A stretch of 20,757 nt of DNA from a virus, in IMG/VR virus record IMGVR_UViG_3300042517_001240, positions 1 to 20,757 of that record; one strand, written 5' to 3'. How positions within the stretch are numbered: the first letter of the stretch is position 1; each line of letters opens with the position of its first letter. The notes below the pieces were generated by a model, which did no database searches, had not been told where the DNA came from, and was given only the letters and a program-made list of their open reading frames with translations. Positions 1 through 6,654 of the stretch are shown in pieces. A program made the position numbers and the translations under genes.

Positions 1-3000
1 GTGAACACCGGCACGCCCAGCGCCTTGGCGATCTGCGCGTGCAGGGTCTCATCGGTGAGCTTGCCCTCGTTGTTGAGGAGCATCAGCTTCTCCAGCACGC
101 TCTTGGGCACCCGTTCCTTGCGGGCTTTGACCCCGGCCAACATCTTCTTGATGAGGCTCTCGCGCACTTTCTTGGCCTTGGCGGTGAACTGCCGGATCGC
201 CTGTTCGGCCAGCTTGGTGGCCTGTTTGTTCTCCATCCCGAAGTTGACCAGCATCCCGACGATCTTGTTCCGGGCGTTCCCCGGGTTCTCCGGGCTGAGC
301 ACCAGCGCGTCGCGCAGCTTGGTGTTGAGTTCGGTGAGCCGTTCGGGCGTGAGTTTGAGGGAGCGGAGGTAGTCTTGAATCTCCAGCACCGTCTCCGCGC
401 CGAGTTTGCGTTTCACCTTGGCCAGCTCGGCCTGGAGCGCGGCGATGTTCTCGTAGGCTGCGGCCAGCTCGGGCCCCATATCCTTGGCTGCCGTCCGGGT
501 AACGCTCTCGGCAAACGATTGGATGCCTTCGGGCGTGGTCTTGGCGATCGTGGAGATATACCACAGGGCCCGCGCCGGGGACGTGAGGTTCTCGGCCATC
601 TTGATCCGCACCTGGGTGGCTTCGGCGTGGCGGTCCATGGCTTGGAGCCGGAGAGCGACGTGATGCCCCAGCGCGAGCGTGTTCTCGTCGGCCTTTTTGC
701 TGTTCATGAACAGATCCTTGGCCTTGTCCACCCCGGCGGTGTCGATTGTCTCGTTGGCCTTGGCGTTGACTTCCTCGGCGGTGGTTGCCCTGTAGAAACT
801 CTCCACGTTGTCGGAGACCGAGGGCGTCACCTCCAGCATCCGGCGCACCGTCTCCACATGGCCCCGGCGTTTCTCCGGGGACGCGGCGGCGGCTTCGGTT
901 TGCGCCTGCGATGGCACCTTGGAAAATCGGATCTCCTGCGGCTTGGAGCCGTCGGGATTGGTGGTCACCACGGCCCCGTTTTCTTCGAGGATCTGAACAA
1001 GGTTCTCGTCGAAGACGACGAAGTTAGAAGTTCCGCTGCCGCCGTCTCGGCTGTTTGCGTCGAGGTAGCGGATGCCTGGGACTCCAAAAGAATTAAGATA
1101 TTCTGAAGCGGCCTTATCTCCGCCTAACATTTTCGTTAGTCCCCAATAAATTCCGACTCCGGTCCCCACTCCTCTGTCAGTTTTCTTCCAAGCAAACCCG
1201 GGGGCACCAGTTGATTCTGTTAGTCCTTTTGGGTGTGGCTCAATGAACGGCTTCAGCGCCATCCTAACCGTCTCCGGCTGTTCGCTCAGCGGCTTGTCCC
1301 AGTCCAGAAAATCCGCTTCATCGGGCAGGAGCTCGACGGTGTAGATGTTGCCCGCACGGGGATGTGTGATTCTGTTGTCTTGTTTCCATTTTTTAAGGCG
1401 TTCGTGTGCCTTATTATTTGGAAAAGGTGCGTCTGGTGCGGTGTTGGTAATTGCTGCTTCTAGGTTTCCGTAGTTTTTGAGTTGTTCGAGCGCAAATCGG
1501 TCATCGTCTGACAATCCACGGACGGAGTTGATGGGCTTGCCGTCGATCAACATTTGGTCCGAATCGACATAGCTTAGGTTGTTTCGGTATTGATCCGCAA
1601 CGGCTTGATTCTGCGCAAAGTACAGCCCCCATCCGTAAGCCTGCGAACCTTCCCCTGTCCCAATCTTTGCTGTGCTAAACCGGTCCACTTTGTGGGGCGT
1701 GCCGTGAAAGGCGCGCATGGAAAACCGGATCCCGTTCGGATCGGAGCGCCCGGACTGCACCCGGTTCCGTGCGGCGTTGAGCAACGCCACAATGTCGCCG
1801 TCGGTCATGCGGAGCTTGGGGAACACCTCGCGCAGGAGTTCGCGGATCTTGGCGATGGCGCGGGCGACAATGCCTTGGCTGGGAATTCCCGGCTCGGTTT
1901 GGCGGGCGAGATATTCGGTGACCACGTCGGCCCGGCCTTGCGGGGTGGCCACGTTGGCCTGGTAGTCGCGGGCGATCTGGGAAAGCTCGGCTTTTGGGAT
2001 CCGGGTGTAAACGCCATCGACGATGCTGTTGAAAACGCGGCGGCTCTTGGAGGTGAGCACGGCCCCGAGTCCGTCGTGGCCCACGGTTTCGTGGAGCGCC
2101 ACCTGTTGGGCCCGGGTTTCAAACGGGATGCCAAACTGGGCGGCGCCCTGGGCGATGCCGGACGCCACGAGATGCACGCGGCCCCCGAGGAAGAACCCTT
2201 CCACGGCGCGACCGGCGGCGGCTTCGGCGCGGACCAGGTCGCCGCCCACCCCGGCGGGAATGGCGTCGGGGCTGGCGTGCCAGACGGTCGAGGGGTTCAT
2301 ACCCGCCCGGGAGAAGAGGGTTTTGACTGAGGCCTTGGCTTGGGTGAGGACGCCGGGCGGGAGTGCCGGGGTGTCGGCCGTGGCGGTTTGTTTGGAGAAC
2401 GGCATCCCGGCCATGGATTCCTCGGCGCCCATGTTGGTGAGGGCGGCTCGGGGTTCTTTGTTGGTCCGCATCCACTGATCCACCAGGCGGAACACGTCGT
2501 CGGCACCGGCCACATCGAAGCCTTCTTCGCGCAGGCCCTCGGCGACGGTGTCCATGGAACGGGCTTCGTCGTCGAAGAGGTTCTCGAAGAGGCGTTTGTT
2601 GCCGAAGCGTTTGCGGGCGCCTTGGCGTTCCTCGATGAGCATGGCGAGTTCGCCGGACCATTCGCCAAAGTGGCGGCTTTTCTTGGAGGGTAGCCCGCCG
2701 ATGCGGCGCAGGGCGTCGGCGAGACCGACGGTGTTCTCTTCGTTGACGGCGTCGAGCTCGGCTTGGAGCTCGGCACGGTAGGCGGCTTCGGCTAGCTCGG
2801 CTTGGGTGGGTTTGCGCGGAGGGGGCGTGGTTACGGGCTGGGCGTTGGTGGGTCCAGCGGGCTGGGCAACGGGTGGCGCAGTTTCTGCCTGCGGTGTTTG
2901 TGCAGGCGGTTGCTCCGGCACCAGTTGCACGCGTTGTTGTTCCGGCAGTGCGGGTCGAAGCTGCGACTGTCCCGGTAAGGGCGCTTGGTTGTTCTGCTCA

Positions 3001-4631
3001 TTGGGCTGCGGATCGGTCGGATCGGACGGATTAGACGGATCGGTCGGATCTGGCTGCGCCGTTGCGGGTGCAGCTTGCGCGGCCACCGGGGTGGGCGTTG
3101 CCACCGGGGCAGGCGCTGCCACCGGGGCGGGCACCGCCTGCGCTGCGGGTGCCGTGGCAAAGAGCGCGGCTTCCTCGGGCGTGAGCTCCGTGGCACCCAC
3201 CGAAAGCGAAGCGAGGTTTGCGGGCGCAGGCGCGGCGGCTTGGTCGCCTGGCTGCGGCGTGGCAAACCGTTGCGCCACCCTGCCCACACCGGCGGCACCG
3301 CCCGTCATCATGAAACCCCCGAGCGCCTCCAGGGCCCCGGCCTTGGCAATCTCCATCGGGTTGAGCTGCTCCTGGCTGATCACCTGCGAAGCCGTCTCCT
3401 GCAACGAACCCGTCACCCCTTCGCCCGCCGTGCCTTGCACGATCGCCCGGCCCACCCCTTGCGCCGCCTTGCCGGCGGCGAGCTTCTTCATTGCACCCGC
3501 CACAATCCCCCCGCCGATCGGCTCCAGGCCACCGGACACAATCCCGTTGAGTAACCCCCTGCGGATCGCCTCGTCCTCATCCACCCCCTTGGCGCGGTTC
3601 TTCTCGTAAGTGTCCTGGTAAGTCTGCGCAAACGCCTGCGCGGTTCCCAGCGCGGGGCCCACCCCGGGCACCAGAAACGGAGCCACCGACTGCACCGCGC
3701 TCCCGGCCACTTGCGGCACCGTCTCAGCGAAAAACTCCCCTGCATAAGCCGGGTTGGGCGTGAACCGGTCCTCCGCATCGGCCACCACCGACCGGCCTGC
3801 TGAGCGGATAGCATCTGGCACATCCAGAATCTCCTTCGACGAACCGAGCGTGGCCAGCCGTTGTTCCAGCTCAGAGAGCCGGGCGTCTTTCTGCGGGAAA
3901 TCCGGCGCGGCCTTCGCCTTGGCGATGATCTGGCGCAAACTGCGCTCCTCGGCGGCGGCCTCCTGCGGAGTGCCCGTGCCGTTCCATGCCGAAACCACCT
4001 GAGCGCCCAGCGTCCCGAGCCCTTCCACCGCCTTGCCCAGCCCGGCCTCGGCCGTCTGCGCGAACGTCGAGAGCCCCGAACGGATCCGGCCCGTGCCGGT
4101 GTCCCCGTCGAGTTTCTGAGCGGGCGCAGGGTCGAGCAACTCAAAGTCCAAATTTCCTGAGCCGTTGCTCATCTGCCCGATCGCGGAATCCAGCGCCGCC
4201 ATGCGGGCATTCGCCTCCGGCCGGTTCTGCCCGGCCACATACACATCGATCACCGGCTCCTTACCGCCGGACGCCTTCCGGCTCTTCACCGCGCCGCCCG
4301 TGTCATGAGCGATGAACACCCCGTCCCTGTTCGGCGTGAGATCCGCCAGCGCCGGGATCTTCACGCGGCTCCCGTAAGGAATGACCTTGGGATCGACCGC
4401 GATCGTCACGCCTTCCTGCGACTGCCGCTTGCCCGTGAGCGGGTTCTTCCGGGCGGACTCCGAGCCGTATTGATCCTCGTGATTGTTGTAAACCGTCACC
4501 CGTGCCCGGCCACCGCCGAACGATGTCGGCAGACTGGGATCAAACGGCGGCTTGTCCGATGTCGGCAGGCTTGGATCGAACGGCGGCTTGTCGTCAAACG
4601 GCCGGCTCGGATCATAGGGAGGCTTTTGCAT
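1..4631 (-). CDS. Giant polyvalent virion protein (3D domain, HExxGH, ADP-ribosyltransferase), C-terminus cut by window edge
   Basis: One minus-strand frame stays open from the ATG at 4631 to base 1, at least 1543 residues with no stop. Residues 3-37 are a proline-rich repeat. Residues 43-140 resemble the 3D domain of MltA-type lytic transglycosylases, with the three aspartates in AVDP (D80), AHDTGG (D110) and IDVY (D129). Residues about 295-455 are Gly/Ala-rich and hydrophobic and could insert in membranes. A Pro/Ala/Gln linker follows. HETVGH at 847-852 looks like a zincin metallopeptidase motif. Residues 973-1220 match the ART-PolyVal ADP-ribosyltransferase family: FHGTPH (H976), IGTGEGSQAYGWGLYFA (Y1004) and a closing NFVVFDE segment. 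The rest is helical and charged. The gene starts 2 bases after the previous stop. By analogy with phage polyvalent proteins it is probably packaged and injected. The ART call is strong, the 3D call good, the peptidase call tentative. Confidence 0.9.
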   Translation of the reverse strand, partial: MQKPPYDPSRPFDDKPPFDPSLPTSDKPPFDPSLPTSFGGGRARVTVYNNHEDQYGSESARKNPLTGKRQSQEGVTIAVDPKVIPYGSRVKIPALADLTPNRDGVFIAHDTGGAVKSRKASGGKEPVIDVYVAGQNRPEANARMAALDSAIGQMSNGSGNLDFELLDPAPAQKLDGDTGTGRIRSGLSTFAQTAEAGLGKAVEGLGTLGAQVVSAWNGTGTPQEAAAEERSLRQIIAKAKAAPDFPQKDARLSELEQRLATLGSSKEILDVPDAIRSAGRSVVADAEDRFTPNPAYAGEFFAETVPQVAGSAVQSVAPFLVPGVGPALGTAQAFAQTYQDTYEKNRAKGVDEDEAIRRGLLNGIVSGGLEPIGGGIVAGAMKKLAAGKAAQGVGRAIVQGTAGEGVTGSLQETASQVISQEQLNPMEIAKAGALEALGGFMMTGGAAGVGRVAQRFATPQPGDQAAAPAPANLASLSVGATELTPEEAALFATAPAAQAVPAPVAAPAPVATPTPVAAQAAPATAQPDPTDPSNPSDPTDPQPNEQNNQAPLPGQSQLRPALPEQQRVQLVPEQPPAQTPQAETAPPVAQPAGPTNAQPVTTPPPRKPTQAELAEAAYRAELQAELDAVNEENTVGLADALRRIGGLPSKKSRHFGEWSGELAMLIEERQGARKRFGNKRLFENLFDDEARSMDTVAEGLREEGFDVAGADDVFRLVDQWMRTNKEPRAALTNMGAEESMAGMPFSKQTATADTPALPPGVLTQAKASVKTLFSRAGMNPSTVWHASPDAIPAGVGGDLVRAEAAAGRAVEGFFLGGRVHLVASGIAQGAAQFGIPFETRAQQVALHETVGHDGLGAVLTSKSRRVFNSIVDGVYTRIPKAELSQIARDYQANVATPQGRADVVTEYLARQTEPGIPSQGIVARAIAKIRELLREVFPKLRMTDGDIVALLNAARNRVQSGRSDPNGIRFSMRAFHGTPHKVDRFSTAKIGTGEGSQAYGWGLYFAQNQAVADQYRNNLSYVDSDQMLIDGKPINSVRGLSDDDRFALEQLKNYGNLEAAITNTAPDAPFPNNKAHERLKKWKQDNRITHPRAGNIYTVELLPDEADFLDWDKPLSEQPETVRMALKPFIEPHPKGLTESTGAPGFAWKKTDRGVGTGVGIYWGLTKMLGGDKAASEYLNSFGVPGIRYLDANSRDGGSGTSNFVVFDENLVQILEENGAVVTTNPDGSKPQEIRFSKVPSQAQTEAAAASPEKRRGHVETVRRMLEVTPSVSDNVESFYRATTAEEVNAKANETIDTAGVDKAKDLFMNSKKADENTLALGHHVALRLQAMDRHAEATQVRIKMAENLTSPARALWYISTIAKTTPEGIQSFAESVTRTAAKDMGPELAAAYENIAALQAELAKVKRKLGAETVLEIQDYLRSLKLTPERLTELNTKLRDALVLSPENPGNARNKIVGMLVNFGMENKQATKLAEQAIRQFTAKAKKVRESLIKKMLAGVKARKERVPKSVLEKLMLLNNEGKLTDETLHAQIAKALGVPVF
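1080..1690. other. Lower-GC island coinciding with the ADP-ribosyltransferase module
   Basis: Within the polyvalent gene this stretch is visibly richer in A and T than its flanks. It uses codons such as AAA, AAT, ATT, AGA, GGA, CCA and TTA that are scarce elsewhere in the window. The boundaries roughly match the ART domain (residues 973-1220). This composition change was read by eye, not computed. Confidence 0.6.
3009..3050 (-). repeat. 9-bp periodic DPT/NPS linker repeat
   Basis: The minus strand repeats GATCCGACC-like nonamers and encodes PDPTDPSNPSDPTDP in the linker of the polyvalent protein. The same nonamer repeat occurs in the N-terminal part of the scaffold-like gene at 20653-20700. 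Confidence 0.8.
3082..3135 (-). repeat. Three 18-bp tandem repeats encoding PAPVA-type linker
   Basis: Three consecutive 18-bp units beginning gccaccgggg on the plus strand (3082, 3100, 3118) encode VPAPVA, APAPVA and TPTPVA inside the polyvalent protein. This is a typical flexible Pro/Ala linker and lies between the hydrophobic region and the enzyme-like modules. Confidence 0.85.
4521..4625 (-). repeat. 36-bp coding repeat (12-residue DKPPFDPSLPTS units)
   Basis: The N-terminus of the polyvalent protein carries two near-identical 12-residue units, DKPPFDPSLPTS (residues 14-25 and 26-37), preceded by a degenerate copy, KPPYDPSRPFDD. The DNA copies are also nearly identical, which suggests recent tandem duplication. 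The segment is probably an extended, disordered arm in front of the 3D domain. Confidence 0.85.
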
Positions 4632-4633
4632 GT

Positions 4634-5392
4634 CTACTCCCAAGTTGCGGTGTTCGCGTTGTAAACGTAGCGGTGACCGCCTTGGTATTGCACCTGCCCG
4701 TGCGTTGGCTTGCCCTTTGCTGTGGGTGCCGGAGTCGCGGACCCGGGCGCAGGAGGATTAACGCCCCAGCCTAACAGCGCACCCACGCCCACGCCTTGGC
4801 TCGGCACCTTCACCGGCTTGCCCCCCATGTAGTGCCCGATCACATTCCCCTGATGATCATAAATCGGCGTTCCATCTGGCTGCATGGACAGAGGCTTGAG
4901 CACCTGCACATTTCCTTGGAACGGGCTGGTCTGTGTCACCAGCACCTCGGTGCCGTCCTGATTGAACTTCTCCGCCCTCGGCGACCACCCGGCCGGATGA
5001 TTCACATCAAACTGCCGGATATCCTCATTCAGTTTCCGCTCCTGCAACCCCTGATTCTGCCGTTGCACCTGATCCAAATAAATCGCATCCGCCTGGGAAA
5101 GAATCTCCCGTTTCTTGGCCAGATTGCCCTTCGCCATCGCCGCGTAATCCGCATCCGAAAGCACCCCCATCTGCGCGTAAGCCCGGGTCTTGCCGTCGAT
5201 CAACGCCGCCTCCTTCTCCAGCCTTTCCCGCTCCTGACCGTAACCCATAATGCCCCCGGCCACGGACCGCCCCGCTTGGGAAATCCCGTCGGCCATGGAT
5301 TGATACCCGGCCAAAGTCGTGCGGGCGACGTTGTCGGCGGAGTTCGCGATGATGTTCCCGCGGTTGTCGTTGACAGAAGGGTTGTATTGCAT
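4634..5392 (-). CDS. Putative internal virion protein, unknown function (252 aa)
   Basis: I do not recognise a family. The N-terminal half (residues about 15-125) is Ala/Gln/Glu/Lys-rich and probably helical, with a glycine-containing stretch AGRSVAGGIMGYGQ near residue 45. The C-terminal half is Gly/Pro/Tyr-rich and ends in a short beta-like tail (HGQVQYQGGHRYVYNAN). It lies directly upstream of the giant polyvalent gene (2-base gap) and 6 bases after the SET gene, among genes that look like internal or ejected proteins. That position is the only ground for the role given here. No enzymatic motif or signal peptide is visible. Confidence 0.8.
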   Translation of the reverse strand: MQYNPSVNDNRGNIIANSADNVARTTLAGYQSMADGISQAGRSVAGGIMGYGQERERLEKEAALIDGKTRAYAQMGVLSDADYAAMAKGNLAKKREILSQADAIYLDQVQRQNQGLQERKLNEDIRQFDVNHPAGWSPRAEKFNQDGTEVLVTQTSPFQGNVQVLKPLSMQPDGTPIYDHQGNVIGHYMGGKPVKVPSQGVGVGALLGWGVNPPAPGSATPAPTAKGKPTHGQVQYQGGHRYVYNANTATWE

Positions 5393-5398
5393 GGCGTG

Positions 5399-5797
5399 TT
5401 ATCGGTGAGAAAGTTTGCGGGCCGCGTCGGCATCGGTCTCCAGCCCCACAGTGAGCTCTTCCCCGGCCGCAATCGGGCGGGCGGCCACGAGCACACTCTC
5501 CCGGTCGTGCCGGGGTGGCGCGTCCTCGATCGCGTTGGGGTCGGCGGCGAAATTCCAGAACCGGGCGTCATCCCCGCACAGCACCAGGGCGCCGGGCCGG
5601 GCCGGGTTCACATAGCAGTAATGCCGGATCCGCCGTTGCACATGGGCAGGGAACCGGCCCACATCCTCGAACTCAAACCGCGTATCGATCCCCCGGGTGA
5701 ACTCCCAGAGCTGTTCCCCCCGGGCAATGTCGCGGGCGGCAAAGAGCCCGATCCCGTGAATCGTGGAGGCCGCGATGAACGTGGGCACTAAGAGCAT
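5399..5797 (-). CDS. SET-domain protein (putative lysine methyltransferase)
   Basis: This is a compact SET domain. HGIGLFAARDI (residues 14-24) matches the first SET motif. FWNFAADPNA (80-89) occupies the place of the RFINHSCxPN cofactor and substrate motif. AGEELTVGLE (111-120) corresponds to the GEELTxDY motif, but the usual final tyrosine is absent, so activity is uncertain; Tyr60 or Tyr62 in HYCYV might compensate. SET proteins methylate lysines using S-adenosylmethionine. I chose ATG 5797 because it leaves the canonical short N-terminus and has GGGGAGG 4 bases upstream. GTG at 5824, with AGGAGGT 6 bases upstream, is a real alternative that adds 9 residues. The gene overlaps the PAPS-reductase-like gene by 10 bases. 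Confidence 0.82.
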   Translation of the reverse strand: MLLVPTFIAASTIHGIGLFAARDIARGEQLWEFTRGIDTRFEFEDVGRFPAHVQRRIRHYCYVNPARPGALVLCGDDARFWNFAADPNAIEDAPPRHDRESVLVAARPIAAGEELTVGLETDADAARKLSHR

Positions 5798-6651
5798 GTG
5801 GCCTCCCCGAAATTCGAGGAGCACGTCGGCACCTCCTCCCCGAAATACGACGCCCGGAGTTCATAATGCGCCACCGTCCCGGACACATTGCGCACCTGCC
5901 GGTTGAGCTTTGGGCAATGCACCACCGGCCCGTTGCGCCGGTCGATACACGCCATGCAGGCCGTCCAGTAATCCGAGTTGGCCGTCTTGTCCGGCAACTC
6001 ATCCCACCCGAGATCATCCCGGTAATACCGATCCGTCTGCACGGGAACGGCGAACCGCTCCGTGTAATCCCAGATATCATCGTCCGTCCAGTGCCGGAGC
6101 GGGAACGCCCCGGTCGGCCCGTGGTCCACCCGGACAAGGTCCGTGTGCAACGGCACCCGCCCGGCGATCTGATCCTGGTCGCTGGACTTGTGCCCGATGA
6201 ACGCCATGTCCCACGGATATTGGAACGTGCCCGTCGGCCGGTGCATGAGATCCGCCAACCCGCACAGGTAAGGTTTCCCCTCCACGGGCGGCAAAATGTT
6301 CTTCGGCACCGAGCATGTCACCGGTTCACCCGTGGGTTTCTGGCCGATCTGGTAATGGTTCGTGAACGCCACGATGCCTTTCCCGTGCCAGAGGCTCACC
6401 GCCACCGGCTGCCAATCCCAAACCGTCAGGTTCCATTCCCGGATCATCCGATCCGCGAACGCATATTTGTGGGGAAACCACGGGTCGCGATGGAACACAA
6501 TGGGCAGGTCCAGCCCCATCGAGCGCAGGAGATGGAGCAGCACCATCGAGTCCTTGCCAAACGAGCAGAGCAAAACGGGGGCGGTGGACTGTTCCAACGC
6601 CTCGCGGATCTGCGCCCGGCTGGCCTCAATCAAATCGTCGAGTCGCGGCAT
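5788..6651 (-). CDS. PAPS-reductase-family (adenine nucleotide alpha hydrolase) protein
   Basis: The 287-residue protein has the PP-loop SFGKDSMVLLHLL at residues 30-42, typical of PAPS/APS reductases and related ATP-pyrophosphatase-fold enzymes. FIGHKSSDQDQIAGR (151-165) and FPLRHWTDDDIWDYT (183-197) fit the conserved mid-domain and the PLxxWTxxDVWxY motif. The ECGLH reductase motif is absent. Instead there is a Cys cluster at C232, C235 and C246 (CMAC, then VHCP) that could bind a metal or an Fe-S cluster. Such proteins are common in phages. Their job is unproven; sulfate reduction, DNA phosphorothioation-like chemistry and tRNA or nucleotide modification are all possible. The gene starts 3 bases after the repeat-rich virion gene and overlaps the SET gene. 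Confidence 0.88.
   Translation of the reverse strand: MPRLDDLIEASRAQIREALEQSTAPVLLCSFGKDSMVLLHLLRSMGLDLPIVFHRDPWFPHKYAFADRMIREWNLTVWDWQPVAVSLWHGKGIVAFTNHYQIGQKPTGEPVTCSVPKNILPPVEGKPYLCGLADLMHRPTGTFQYPWDMAFIGHKSSDQDQIAGRVPLHTDLVRVDHGPTGAFPLRHWTDDDIWDYTERFAVPVQTDRYYRDDLGWDELPDKTANSDYWTACMACIDRRNGPVVHCPKLNRQVRNVSGTVAHYELRASYFGEEVPTCSSNFGEATCS
5802..5846 (-). promoter_or_regulatory. Duplicated Shine-Dalgarno-bearing repeat ahead of the SET gene
   Basis: The 12-base sequence cctccccgaaat (plus strand) occurs perfectly at 5802-5813 and 5835-5846, 33 bases apart. On the minus strand each copy carries GGGGAGG. The left copy sits 4 bases before ATG 5797. AGGAGGT at 5831-5837 overlaps the edge of the right copy and sits 6 bases before GTG 5824. 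The repeat lies inside the end of the upstream gene, where it encodes YFGE and NFGE eleven residues apart. These are among the few convincing Shine-Dalgarno sequences in the window. Confidence 0.6.
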
Positions 6652-6654
6652 GGA

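Noticed and set aside
39-1106. 355-codon plus-strand frame and a 171-codon minus-strand frame at 49-564
   Set aside because: Both are shadows of the polyvalent gene, whose own frame is open throughout and encodes recognisable domains.
5788-6651. Genuine sulfate-assimilation PAPS reductase
   Set aside because: The ECGLH motif of assimilatory reductases is missing, and the context is a phage structural operon; only family membership is claimed.
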